This document shows positions 1-9,378 of a stretch of DNA of 64,000 nucleotides, in pieces; the first letter of the stretch is position 1; every line of letters starts with the position of its first letter. Origin of the DNA: Herminiimonas sp. KBW02 (lineage in GTDB: Bacteria > Pseudomonadota > Gammaproteobacteria > Burkholderiales > Burkholderiaceae_D); assembly GCF_003852535.1 (NCBI RefSeq), contig NZ_QAJP01000005.1:392403-456402 (forward strand). Direction: 5' to 3'. The position numbers and the translations under genes were made by a program. Under the pieces are notes generated by a model, which ran no database searches, was not told the DNA's origin, and was given only the letters and a program-made list of their open reading frames with translations.

Positions 1-61
1 CACAAAAGACAGCCTGCTCAAAACCGTGCGTGAACACGCGCTCGAGGCAGTCGCAAGGTAA
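1..61 (+). CDS. pilG: PilG-like response regulator, C-terminal end only
   Basis: Partial gene that enters from the left edge; only the last 19 codons and the TAA stop are present, beginning TKDSLLKTVREHALEAVAR. A 'K(P)F-TKDSLL' ending is typical of the last helix of CheY-like receiver domains. The next gene, 20 bases downstream, is a PilH homologue, so by the conserved order pilG-pilH-pilI-pilJ this is most likely PilG, the single-domain regulator that promotes pilus extension in the Chp system. The phosphorylation site lies outside the window, so the name rests on context. Confidence 0.7.
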   Translation, partial: TKDSLLKTVREHALEAVAR

Positions 62-81
62 ATTCGATCTAAAGGTTTCAG

Positions 82-447
82 ATGGCTATTCAAAAAATTC
101 TGGTCGTGGACGACTCACCGACTGAGCGTTACTTTCTTACCGACATCCTGATTAAAAGAGGTTTTTCCGTCTCTACCGCAGAGAACGGCGAAGAAGCGCT
201 GCTGAAAATCAAGGCAGACAAACCGCAATTGATATTGATGGATGTGGTGATGCCGGGCCAGAACGGCTTTCAGGTAACCCGTTCCATCGCACGTGATCCG
301 GAAACCCAGGATGTACCTATCATTATCTGCACCAGCAAAGGCCAGGAAACGGATCGCATCTGGGGCTTGCGCCAGGGCGCACGCGATTACATCGTTAAAC
401 CTGTGGATCCGGCTGAATTGCTATCCAAAATTGCAGCGCTCGGATAA
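82..447 (+). CDS. pilH: Twitching motility response regulator PilH
   Basis: A single CheY-like receiver domain of 121 residues with no output domain. The acidic pair D10-D11, phospho-acceptor D54 (in ILMDVVMPGQNG), T84 and K106 (in YIVKPVDP) are all present, so it should be phosphorylated, presumably by the ChpA kinase encoded three genes downstream. In Pseudomonas aeruginosa PilH opposes PilG and favours pilus retraction through PilT; the same role is inferred here. It starts 20 bases after the pilG stop and ends 10 bases before pilI, consistent with one transcript. The length is normal for the family. Confidence 0.92.
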   Translation: MAIQKILVVDDSPTERYFLTDILIKRGFSVSTAENGEEALLKIKADKPQLILMDVVMPGQNGFQVTRSIARDPETQDVPIIICTSKGQETDRIWGLRQGARDYIVKPVDPAELLSKIAALG

Positions 448-457
448 GTAGCTCCTC

Positions 458-1033
458 ATGAGCCAGCCTACGTCGGATTTTCAAACGGATAGTGCATCCC
501 CGAAATCGGATATCACCGCGCGCCGTACGCGTTTGCGTGAATTCCAGGCGCAGTTGGTGGAGCGCATGCAGACCGCACGCAGCGGTACCGATGCACGGGT
601 AAACCAGCTAGGCGTGATGATAGGTGAGCAGCGCTGGCTGTTGAATCTGCAGACCGCGGGTGAAATCGTCTCGGTCGGGACGATTACCCCTGTACCGTTG
701 ACGCAGCCGTGGTTTCTCGGCCTGACCAATATACGTGGCAACCTGATCAGCGTGATCGACTTCGCGCGTTTCCAGGGACTGCCTGCTACCAACATAGAGA
801 AAGACAGCCGCATTGTGGCCTTCGGTCCGACGCTGGCATTTAACAGCGGCTTGCTGGTGTCGCGCGTGCTGGGTTTGCGCAACGTTGCGCAAATGGAGTT
901 GCATGCCGATAGTGCTGATGCAGATGCACCGTGGGCCAGCAAACGCTACCTCGACCAGGACGCGCATGTCTGGATCGAGCTCGATCTTTCTTCAGTAATA
1001 CAAAATCCCCAATTTTTGCATGTCGGCCTGTAA
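458..1033 (+). CDS. pilI: CheW-like adaptor PilI
   Basis: A 191-residue protein. After a basic N-terminal leader (about residues 1-45, including ARRTRLREFQAQLVERM) a CheW domain fills the rest, with the recognisable LTNIRGNLISVIDF segment of the beta-barrel fold. CheW-type adaptors dock the receptor (PilJ) to the histidine kinase (ChpA), so it acts at the cytoplasmic face of the polar receptor array. It lies between pilH (10-base gap) and pilJ (53-base gap) in the Chp operon. No catalytic residues are expected. Confidence 0.9.
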   Translation: MSQPTSDFQTDSASPKSDITARRTRLREFQAQLVERMQTARSGTDARVNQLGVMIGEQRWLLNLQTAGEIVSVGTITPVPLTQPWFLGLTNIRGNLISVIDFARFQGLPATNIEKDSRIVAFGPTLAFNSGLLVSRVLGLRNVAQMELHADSADADAPWASKRYLDQDAHVWIELDLSSVIQNPQFLHVGL

Positions 1034-1086
1034 GCCTCGAAACAATAGTCCGAGCGCTTCATCAATAGAGAATCAGGAGAATCAGT

Positions 1087-3366
1087 ATGGCGTTTAAATT
1101 ACCGCTCTTTTCCCAAAATAAAAAAGAGACGGCTGCGCAAGGCGATGATGCCAATAATGCTGCGCCAACTGAAGATGCCGTGCATGCAGAGACTGCTGCG
1201 CCGAATACCGTTACACGTGCAAACATCAATCCGAACGCGACTTACATCGGCGACGTATTGCAAAAAAGCGGCGACATTACACTGCCGCTGATCGGCAATC
1301 TGCCGCTACAACAACAGGTTCGTATTTTGCTGATCGCACTTGGCAGCTCGCTGGTGCTCGGTGCCTTATTCGTCTGGCTGAGTGCGGACTCTTCCACTTT
1401 AAGTTCGACCCAGACCCAGATCGCCGGTGATGCGCTGATGCACTCGCAGCGTGTGGGTAAGGCGACACCGAATGCGATTCAGGGTAACAAGGAAGCGTTC
1501 AAGCAGCTGGCTGACAGCCGCAAGGAATTCAATAACGATCTGGCTATCCTGTCCAAAGGTGGCGTGTATCAGGGGCGTAGTATCAGCCCGCCGGATGCAC
1601 AGATGGATACGATGCTGAAAGAAACGCAAAAACTGTGGACCGGTACTGACAAGGCTGCCGGCACGATTCTCAATCTGGAAAAGGAATTGACCGGCTTTGG
1701 TAGCACTTTGCAGATATTGAACGGTATCTCGCCTAACTTGCTGGAACTGACCGAACAGATCTCGACCCTGAAAGCACAGGGTGGTGCGTCGCCGCGTGAA
1801 ACAGCGCAGGCTGGTCAGCTGGTCATGCTGACACAACGTCTGGCACGCAGCGCGAACGAATTCCTGACGTCTGAAGGTGTGAACCCGGAGACAGCCTTCT
1901 TGCTGGGCAAGGATACCAACACCTTCCGTGAAATTGTCGAAGGCTTCCTGAATGGTAGTGAAACGCTGCGATTGAGCAAAACTACAGAGCCGGATACACG
2001 CGACAAGCTGCTGGAACTGCAGGCGAACTTTAATGAATACCAAAAATCGATTTCGCTGATTCTCGGTAACCTGCAAAACTTCATCTCGGCGAAACAGGCC
2101 GAGGAGCTGATCTTTAAAGAAAACGAAGCGCTGAAACAACGTCTGACTGAACTGCAACAAAGCTACCGCAGCGACCAGGATTCGCTGACGCTGCCATTCT
2201 GGCTGATGCTGCTGAGTGTGTTGGCCGCGCTGTTGTCCGCGGCCGGTATTGCACTGGTACTGCTGCAGGACAGCCGCAACCGCACCAAGGAAGCGGATGC
2301 GCGTCGTCTCGAAGCGGAAGGTCAGCGTCTCGAAGCGCAGAAACAGGAAGAAGAAGCGAAGCAAGCCAATGATCAAAACCAGGCTGCGATTTTGCGTCTG
2401 ATGAACGAATTGCAGGAAGTGGCGGATGGTGACTTGACGGTGCAGGCGACGGTGTCGGAAGACATCACCGGCGCGATTGCCGACTCGGTTAACTACACGG
2501 TGGAAGAGTTGCGTGGTCTGGTAGGACGCGTAACGAATACAGCGGAGCAGGTTACTTCGGCATCAACGCAAGCACAGAATATCTCGACCGAATTGCTGGA
2601 AGCGTCGCAAAAGCAATCGCGCGATATTCAGGAAACCGGTCAGGCGGTATTGGATATGGCGGTACAAATTACCGACGTTTCCAAATCAGCCAATGAATCA
2701 GCAGAAGTTGCGCGTCAGTCAGTGACGGCGGCGGAAGAAGGTTCGCGCGCGGTGGAAAATGCGATCAAGGGCATGAACGAGATTCGTGAGCAAATCCAGG
2801 AAACCTCGAAGCGAATCAAACGCCTCGGTGAATCGTCGCAAGAGATTGGTGAGATCACCGAACTGATTTCCGACATTACCGAACAGACCAACGTACTGGC
2901 GCTGAACGCGGCGATCCAGGCGGCTTCCGCCGGTGAAGCCGGGCGCGGCTTCTCGGTGGTGGCGGAAGAGGTGCAACGACTGGCGGAACGTTCCGGTGAA
3001 GCGACCAAGCAGATCGGTGCGCTGGTCCGTACGATTCAAACCGATACCCATGATGCGGTTGCGGCGATGGAAAAATCGACGCAGGGTGTGGTTGAGGGTG
3101 CCAAGCTGTCAGATGCGGCCGGTGCGGCGCTGTCCGATATTCGACGCGTGTCGAACCGACTGGCGGAACTGATTCAGGGTATTTCCTCCGCGACGGAACA
3201 GCAGGCGACATCGGCGAACGGCGTGGCGCAAAATATTCAGGGCATTTTGACGGTGACCGAGCAAACGCAAGAAGGTACGCAGCAGACGGCGCATTCGATT
3301 CGCGAATTGTCGAAACTGGCCGAAGAATTGAAGAACTCGGTATCGCGCTTCCGCGTCACCGCTTGA
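1087..3366 (+). CDS. pilJ: Twitching motility methyl-accepting chemoreceptor PilJ
   Basis: A 759-residue receptor. A hydrophilic N-terminal tail of about 77 residues is followed by membrane segment 1 (about 78-98), a long periplasmic helical sensor part (about 100-370) of the PilJ type, membrane segment 2 (about 371-393), a coiled coil rich in Glu/Ala/Lys, and the MCP signalling domain. The conserved hairpin tip begins near residue 599 with [20 protein letters not shown]. In Pseudomonas PilJ contacts pilin and reports surface contact to ChpA. The ribosome site AGGAGAATC lies just before the ATG. No CheR/PilK-type methyltransferase gene follows, unlike in Pseudomonas. Confidence 0.93.
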   Translation: MAFKLPLFSQNKKETAAQGDDANNAAPTEDAVHAETAAPNTVTRANINPNATYIGDVLQKSGDITLPLIGNLPLQQQVRILLIALGSSLVLGALFVWLSADSSTLSSTQTQIAGDALMHSQRVGKATPNAIQGNKEAFKQLADSRKEFNNDLAILSKGGVYQGRSISPPDAQMDTMLKETQKLWTGTDKAAGTILNLEKELTGFGSTLQILNGISPNLLELTEQISTLKAQGGASPRETAQAGQLVMLTQRLARSANEFLTSEGVNPETAFLLGKDTNTFREIVEGFLNGSETLRLSKTTEPDTRDKLLELQANFNEYQKSISLILGNLQNFISAKQAEELIFKENEALKQRLTELQQSYRSDQDSLTLPFWLMLLSVLAALLSAAGIALVLLQDSRNRTKEADARRLEAEGQRLEAQKQEEEAKQANDQNQAAILRLMNELQEVADGDLTVQATVSEDITGAIADSVNYTVEELRGLVGRVTNTAEQVTSASTQAQNISTELLEASQKQSRDIQETGQAVLDMAVQITDVSKSANESAEVARQSVTAAEEGSRAVENAIKGMNEIREQIQETSKRIKRLGESSQEIGEITELISDITEQTNVLALNAAIQAASAGEAGRGFSVVAEEVQRLAERSGEATKQIGALVRTIQTDTHDAVAAMEKSTQGVVEGAKLSDAAGAALSDIRRVSNRLAELIQGISSATEQQATSANGVAQNIQGILTVTEQTQEGTQQTAHSIRELSKLAEELKNSVSRFRVTA

Positions 3367-3451
3367 TATCAGGCTTGCAGTGGCTTCGGCCCAATAGCAA
3401 TTGCGGTGATCGACCGGCACGGGTTGATCACCTTCGCACCGCGAGGCAGTC

Positions 3452-6400
3452 ATGAATACCCCTACCTCCCCATTGTCGCAAGGCAGCAGGGAACACTTCG
3501 ATACCGGCCCTTTGTCATGGGTGATCGGTGAAATCAGCGGCGCGCTGACGCGTTCAAAAATCGCGCTGGGCGAAGCATTGATGCAAGATGCTGAAACCAG
3601 CTCGACCACCCTGCGTCATGCCAAGGCTTACCTGCATCAGGCGCATGGTGCCTTGCAAATGGTGGATGTTGATGGCGTCGTCATCATTACCGAAACAGTA
3701 GAAGATTTACTTGACCGTGTAGAGTCCGGTCAGTTGCAGCTGGACGACGCCAGCGTACAGGCGATCACGCATGCCTATCAGGCCTTGCTGGAATATCTGG
3801 AAGAGTTGCTGGCAGGTGTGCCGCATCAGCCAGTGCGTTTGTTCCCCTACTATCGCGCGCTGTTGCAAGTACGCGGTGCGGAACGTATACATCCGGCCGA
3901 CCTGTTTTTCCCTAATCTGGCAATACGCCCGCAGCTGCCGTCGGCAACCGTCAAGTTATCGCACGATGATTATGTCGGTTTGCGCAAGCGCTTTGAGCGC
4001 GGTTTATTAATGTTCCTGAAGAATGCTGCTGATGGTTCCGCCATCGCCAGTGCACAGGCCATGCGCGATATCGTCCTGCGTGTGGAGCAGGCACAGAATA
4101 CGCAACAGGGGCGCAGCTTCTGGTGGGTCATGCGCGGTTTCGCCGAAGCCGTCGCGGGCGGACAGGTACCAAATGAACTCTACGTCAAACAATTGTTTGC
4201 ACGTATCAACCTGCAGATACGCCGTCTCAGTGAAGGTTCGTCCAGCATCACCGAAAGATTACTGCGCGATGCCTTGTTCTTCATTGCCAAGGTCGAGCAT
4301 CCGTCGCCGGTAGTGCAACAAATCCGTACCGCTTATCAGCTCGATGGCGTCGTCCCGGCAGATTATGAGAAGAAGCGCTACGGTCAGATCGATGCGCAGG
4401 CATTGACACAGGCCAAGGAACGCCTGATGCAAGCCAAGAATTTCTGGAATCGCATCGCGGGCGGTGATGCCAGTGTTGCCACGGCTTTTGAAAAAGAAAT
4501 GGGTGCTCTGGCAGAAGCTGGTGCACGCCTGAATGCACCAGCGCTGGCCAAGTTGCTGCGTGAACTGGGCGGTATTGCACGCCATGCGGCGCATACGCAG
4601 CCGGGCGATAGCCTGAGTCTGGAAATCGCGACCAGCCTCTTGTTTGTTGAAAACGCCTTGCAGCAAATCGGCCACCTGGCGGAAGACTTTGCTGAACGTG
4701 CTGACGCGGTGACTGCTCGTTTGTTGTCGGCGGTAGCCGGGGAGCAGCTGACAGAATCGGCATCCTGGCTGGACGATATGTCGCGTGAAGCGCAAGAACG
4801 CCAGACCATAGGTGCGCTGGCGACAGAAATGCAATCCAGCTTGCGTCAGGTCGAGAAGCTGCTTGATGAATATTTCCGTGACACTACACAACGTAGCGGC
4901 CTCACTGATATCGATACCATCCTGCATCAGATCAGTGGTGCTCTGGCGGTGCTGGAGCAGGACGATGCGGTGCTGGCAGTCGAGCATACGCAAGCGGCAG
5001 TACGTCGCTTCATCGAAGCTGAAGATGAGCCTTGCGTACAGGAGTTTGAACAAGTCGCACAGAACGTAGGTGCACTGAGCTTCTTTATCGAGACCTTGCA
5101 ACTGCATCCGGACGGAGTAAAAAATCGTTTCTCCTTTGATCAGAAACTGGGCGTCTTTCACGCCCGCCTCACAGAGAAGAATCAGCCGGATGACAGTGCG
5201 CTGGATGTGGTACTGACACCGATACATGACGAAGGTGCGCCGGTACCGGCTGACCGTGCTTTTGACGCTCCTGATTTGCCTACGGTCGAGGCAGAACTCG
5301 CTTATCACCAGAAACAATCGGAAGAGCTGGCGATCTCTTTGCTGGCTGAGCCGGACAATTCCTTATTGCAGGAACAATTACGCGAATCGCTGGAACAGGT
5401 AAGACTGGATGCGACCCTGGTCGATAATCCGGAAGCCAATGACAGGGCGCGTGCCGTGATCGATATGCTGGAGCATCCGGCTTTCGTCGCGTCGCAGGAT
5501 ACGATGGAAGACGTGGCGCTGGCAGCTGCCGCGCCAGCCAGGCCGGTTGCTCAGATAGAGGAAGAGGCGCCGCGCGCCACACCGGTCAGCGACGAAGCCA
5601 TCGATGCAGAACTGCTCGAAATCTTTTTGTCCGAGGCAGTCGAGGTGCTGGATTGCGTCAGACTAACCATACCGGAATCGCGCAATGCGCCGCATAACCA
5701 GGAATACCTGACCACGCTGCGCCGTTCTTTCCACACACTCAAAGGCAGCGGCCGCATGGTCGGCTTGCAGGCACTCGGCGAAACCGCCTGGAGTGTCGAG
5801 CAAGTCCTGAATTTGCGCCTGTCTGAAACACGTGGCGGCGATCCTGATTTGTATGCCTTGCTGGATAGGGCAACACAGGAACTGGATGCCTGGGTCAACG
5901 ATTTGCTGACGCAAGGCCGTTCGGATCGCCAGGGGCTGGCGCTGATCAATGCGGCGGAACGCGTGAAGAATAATGCAGGCTTTCACTACGAAGCTGCAGA
6001 GGAAGTCGCGCATGAAGCTGCCCCTGTAGTGGCAGACGTAGTTGCCGAAGCTGAGGATGGCCAGGTAGCAGAAGCAGACACTGCACTGGAATTCAGCGCT
6101 GAAGAAACACCTGTTGTCACGGAAGCGGAAGAGCTGGAATTAAGTGATGAAGAATTGGCGCAATTCCGTCAATTCGATGCCGCGCCTGAAGCGATAGAGG
6201 CCGAGGCGAAAAAGGCACAGCCAGCTGGCGAGTTTGATCATCTGCAGATAGCTGATGTCATCGATTTCCCGAACAAGCCTACGCCGCTGAAAACAGATGA
6301 CAACATCAAGTACATCGGCGATCTGGAAATCAGTCTGCCGTTGCACAATATCTATCTGGCTGAAACCGACGAATTGGTGCGCTTCCTGTCCCAAGACATC

Positions 6401-9331
6401 GGTGAGTGGCGGCATGAACCTGATCGTCAGGTGAATACACAAATTGTGCATGCTGCCCATTCGCTGGCCGGTAGTTCCGCTACTGTTGGTTTCAAGCCGT
6501 TGCAGGAAATTGCCTATGCGCTGGAAACAGTGCTGCAATACCTGGCGCGTAAACCGGTCAAATTGCTGGTCTCCGAATACGATGCACTGGAGCATGCGGT
6601 TGGTCGCATACGCTTTATGTTGCAAATGTTTGCCCTTGGCGAAATGCCGGACGCAGAACCGGATCAGGTCGCTATTCTGCAAAGCATGCCGGAAGATTTC
6701 GAAGCCCGTTCAGGTTTGCGGAATGGTTACGTGGCGCCTGAAGAAGCGGAATACATAGAGCCGGAAGCCGCCGCGCCATTGCCGGACTTTCCTGAGCTTA
6801 ATGAACAGGTATTTGTTGCGCCGACTGCAGAGACAGTTCCGGCGGCAGTACAGGCCGATATCGACCAAACGTTGCCGGCACAGACGGATAGCTACCAGGC
6901 CGATCCAGTTTCGTTTGCTGAACCTGTTTACCCGCAACTGGATGAGGAATTAAGCGATCCCGCCTTGCTGATCCGCGATGAAATCGATACGGATTTATTG
7001 CCGGTATTCATAGAGGAAGGCCGCGACATGCTGCCGCAAATGGGACAGGCACTGCGGGCCTGGCAACAGGATCTGGGTAATACCTTGCTGCCGCAATCCT
7101 TGGCGCGTTTGCTGCATACCGTTAAAGGGAGCGCACGCATGGCCGGCGCAATGTCGCTAGGCCAGCATATGCACGAGATGGAAACCCGGATCGAGAATAT
7201 TACGCACGCCGGTCATCCATCCAGTGCCGCTATCGAAGATTTGCTGGCGCGTTACGATCAGGGCCTCTATCTATTCGAGCAATTGCAAAGCCAGAATACG
7301 GCTGCAGCACCTGCGGCCGCAGCAGATGCGATGGCTACAACAGCAAGCCTCGCGCCGAAAGCGGAGCTGCCGCAAATTCATAATGCAATGCCGGTAGCGC
7401 CGCATCGCCTCGCGCCTATCGTGCCGAATGCCGGTGCACTGGCCGCGACTGCCGCTGCGCCTTTGGTGCGGGTGCGTGCCGACATCCTGGATCGTCTGGT
7501 CAACCAGGCGGGTGAGGTTTCGATCTCGCGTTCCAAGCTGGAAACTGAAGTCGGTACCTTGCGCCAGTCCATGGGCGAGTTGTCGGAAAACGTCGTGCGT
7601 TTGCGTGAACAGTTACGTGAAATTGAAATGCAGGCGGAATCGCAGATTACATCGCGTATGGGTATTTCGGCTGACCGCGAATTCGATCCGCTTGAGTTCG
7701 ATCGCTTCACACGTCTGCAGGAGCTCACGCGCATGATGGCGGAGAGTGTGAACGACGTCGGCTCGGTGCAGCAAAACCTGAGTCGCACTATCGACAGCGC
7801 TACGACTGACCTTTCTACACAAGCGCGTTTGACGCGTGATTTGCAGCAGGATTTGATGCGCGTACGTATGGTGCAATTTGCCAGCATCTCTGAGCGCTTA
7901 TTCCGCGTCACACGCCAGGCTTCGAAAGAAACCGATAAACGTATCAATCTGGATATCCGCGGCAGCGCGGTCGAGATCGACCGGGGCGTGCTGGAAAAAA
8001 TGGCGGGTCCGTTTGAGCACTTGCTGCGTAATGCGATTGTGCACGGTATCGAGTCACGTGAGAAACGCCAGGCGGCAGGCAAAAATGAAACAGGCCAATT
8101 GCGTATCGAAATCCGGCAGGAAGGTAATGAAGTAGTCATTCATTTCTCTGACGATGGTCAGGTTCTGAATCTCAACAACATCCGTAACAAGGCAGTGAGC
8201 AGCGGCTTGTTGACGAACGAGATGGAATTATCGGATACCGAAGTCACCGATCTGATTTTCCATCCGGGCTTCTCCACCGCGGAAGAAATCACGGAACTGG
8301 CTGGTCGTGGCATCGGCATGGACGTCGTACGTTCGGAAGCAGCTTCGCTGGGTGGTCGTGTTGCGATCGCATCGGAAGAAGGTAAGGGTGCACAGTTCAC
8401 GATCCACTTGCCATTGACGCTGGCAGTGACGCAAGTCGTATTGCTGTCCACTGGCGGCAAGACTTACGCTGTGCCATCGGTACTGGTCGAACAAGTGCAG
8501 CAATTGAAAACCGGTCCGCTGGCGGCCGCCTATAACGAAGGTGCGGTGATGTGGCAATCGCAACGCGTGCCTATGCATTATCTGTCCAGCTTGCTGGGCG
8601 ATCAGCAGGTGGCGCCGGTCACGCAGCAATACTCACCTTTGCTGATTTTGAAGAGTGGCAGTGAACGCGTCGCCTTGCACGTCGATGAAATTCTCGGCAA
8701 CCGTGAGGTCGTGGTAAAAAACATCGGGCCGCAGCTGTCGCGCATGATAGGGATAGCCGGTGCGACTGTGCTGGGTTCCGGCGAGATCGTCCTGATCCTG
8801 AATCCGGTGCCGCTGGCACAACGTGCGGCACTCGACAATATCCGTGCGCCACGCCTGACGCCATCCGATGCACCTGAGGGCATGGGGGCGATTGCAGAGA
8901 TGGCCGATTCGAATGTGCCACGCGCCGCGCCGGTACAAGGTTTGCGTACACAGTCTATCGTCATGGTGGTTGATGATTCATTGACCGTGCGCAGGGTGAC
9001 GCAGCGTTTGTTGACGCGTGAAGGTTATCAGGTAGTGCTGGCGAAAGATGGTGTCGATGCTCTGCAGCATTTGCAATCGGTCACACCGGATGTGATGCTG
9101 GTCGATATCGAAATGCCGCGCATGGACGGCTTCGATCTGACGCGCAATATACGTGACGACGAACGCACACGCGATATTCCTATCATCATGATTACGTCGC
9201 GTACTGCCAGCAAGCATCGCAACTATGCGCTGGAGCTGGGCGTGAATGAATACCTGGGCAAGCCATATCAGGAAGATGTATTGCTGAAGTTGATAGCCGG
9301 TTTCGTAGCAAAGGCCGCAACGCTTAACTAA
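3452..9331 (+). CDS. chpA: Hybrid chemotaxis histidine kinase ChpA (PilL)
   Basis: A very large (1959-residue) CheA-type kinase controlling type IV pili. The N-terminal ~550 residues are helical and poorly conserved. Three Hpt-type sites follow: H761 (FHTLKGSGRM), H1003 (HSLAGSSATV) and H1222 (LLHTVKGSARM), separated by acidic Ala/Glu-rich linkers. Then come the dimerisation region (ISRSKLETEV), the ATPase domain with N-box HLLRNAIVHG near 1523, a CheW-like domain, and a C-terminal receiver beginning VMVVDDSLTVRR with phospho-acceptor in LVDIEMP. The kinase G1 box reads DDGQVLNL where DxGxG is expected, so the second Gly is Val1571. It is the last gene of the operon and is followed by a terminator at 9347-9378. 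Confidence 0.93.
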   Translation: MNTPTSPLSQGSREHFDTGPLSWVIGEISGALTRSKIALGEALMQDAETSSTTLRHAKAYLHQAHGALQMVDVDGVVIITETVEDLLDRVESGQLQLDDASVQAITHAYQALLEYLEELLAGVPHQPVRLFPYYRALLQVRGAERIHPADLFFPNLAIRPQLPSATVKLSHDDYVGLRKRFERGLLMFLKNAADGSAIASAQAMRDIVLRVEQAQNTQQGRSFWWVMRGFAEAVAGGQVPNELYVKQLFARINLQIRRLSEGSSSITERLLRDALFFIAKVEHPSPVVQQIRTAYQLDGVVPADYEKKRYGQIDAQALTQAKERLMQAKNFWNRIAGGDASVATAFEKEMGALAEAGARLNAPALAKLLRELGGIARHAAHTQPGDSLSLEIATSLLFVENALQQIGHLAEDFAERADAVTARLLSAVAGEQLTESASWLDDMSREAQERQTIGALATEMQSSLRQVEKLLDEYFRDTTQRSGLTDIDTILHQISGALAVLEQDDAVLAVEHTQAAVRRFIEAEDEPCVQEFEQVAQNVGALSFFIETLQLHPDGVKNRFSFDQKLGVFHARLTEKNQPDDSALDVVLTPIHDEGAPVPADRAFDAPDLPTVEAELAYHQKQSEELAISLLAEPDNSLLQEQLRESLEQVRLDATLVDNPEANDRARAVIDMLEHPAFVASQDTMEDVALAAAAPARPVAQIEEEAPRATPVSDEAIDAELLEIFLSEAVEVLDCVRLTIPESRNAPHNQEYLTTLRRSFHTLKGSGRMVGLQALGETAWSVEQVLNLRLSETRGGDPDLYALLDRATQELDAWVNDLLTQGRSDRQGLALINAAERVKNNAGFHYEAAEEVAHEAAPVVADVVAEAEDGQVAEADTALEFSAEETPVVTEAEELELSDEELAQFRQFDAAPEAIEAEAKKAQPAGEFDHLQIADVIDFPNKPTPLKTDDNIKYIGDLEISLPLHNIYLAETDELVRFLSQDIGEWRHEPDRQVNTQIVHAAHSLAGSSATVGFKPLQEIAYALETVLQYLARKPVKLLVSEYDALEHAVGRIRFMLQMFALGEMPDAEPDQVAILQSMPEDFEARSGLRNGYVAPEEAEYIEPEAAAPLPDFPELNEQVFVAPTAETVPAAVQADIDQTLPAQTDSYQADPVSFAEPVYPQLDEELSDPALLIRDEIDTDLLPVFIEEGRDMLPQMGQALRAWQQDLGNTLLPQSLARLLHTVKGSARMAGAMSLGQHMHEMETRIENITHAGHPSSAAIEDLLARYDQGLYLFEQLQSQNTAAAPAAAADAMATTASLAPKAELPQIHNAMPVAPHRLAPIVPNAGALAATAAAPLVRVRADILDRLVNQAGEVSISRSKLETEVGTLRQSMGELSENVVRLREQLREIEMQAESQITSRMGISADREFDPLEFDRFTRLQELTRMMAESVNDVGSVQQNLSRTIDSATTDLSTQARLTRDLQQDLMRVRMVQFASISERLFRVTRQASKETDKRINLDIRGSAVEIDRGVLEKMAGPFEHLLRNAIVHGIESREKRQAAGKNETGQLRIEIRQEGNEVVIHFSDDGQVLNLNNIRNKAVSSGLLTNEMELSDTEVTDLIFHPGFSTAEEITELAGRGIGMDVVRSEAASLGGRVAIASEEGKGAQFTIHLPLTLAVTQVVLLSTGGKTYAVPSVLVEQVQQLKTGPLAAAYNEGAVMWQSQRVPMHYLSSLLGDQQVAPVTQQYSPLLILKSGSERVALHVDEILGNREVVVKNIGPQLSRMIGIAGATVLGSGEIVLILNPVPLAQRAALDNIRAPRLTPSDAPEGMGAIAEMADSNVPRAAPVQGLRTQSIVMVVDDSLTVRRVTQRLLTREGYQVVLAKDGVDALQHLQSVTPDVMLVDIEMPRMDGFDLTRNIRDDERTRDIPIIMITSRTASKHRNYALELGVNEYLGKPYQEDVLLKLIAGFVAKAATLN

Positions 9332-9346
9332 GCAATCGCCATACGT

Positions 9347-9378
9347 AAAAAATCCCGCAGTTCGCTGCGGGATTTTTT
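9347..9378. terminator. Rho-independent terminator between chpA and phrB
   Basis: A hairpin with arms AAAAAATCCCGCAG and CTGCGGGATTTTTT around a TTCG tetraloop. It has an A-run on one side and a T-run on the other, so it can stop transcription from both convergent genes; its last base overlaps the phrB stop codon. Confidence 0.93.

Noticed and set aside
1399-2376. Long minus-strand open frame opposite pilJ.
   Set aside because: Low-complexity Gln/Arg/Phe translation antisense to a well-supported receptor gene.
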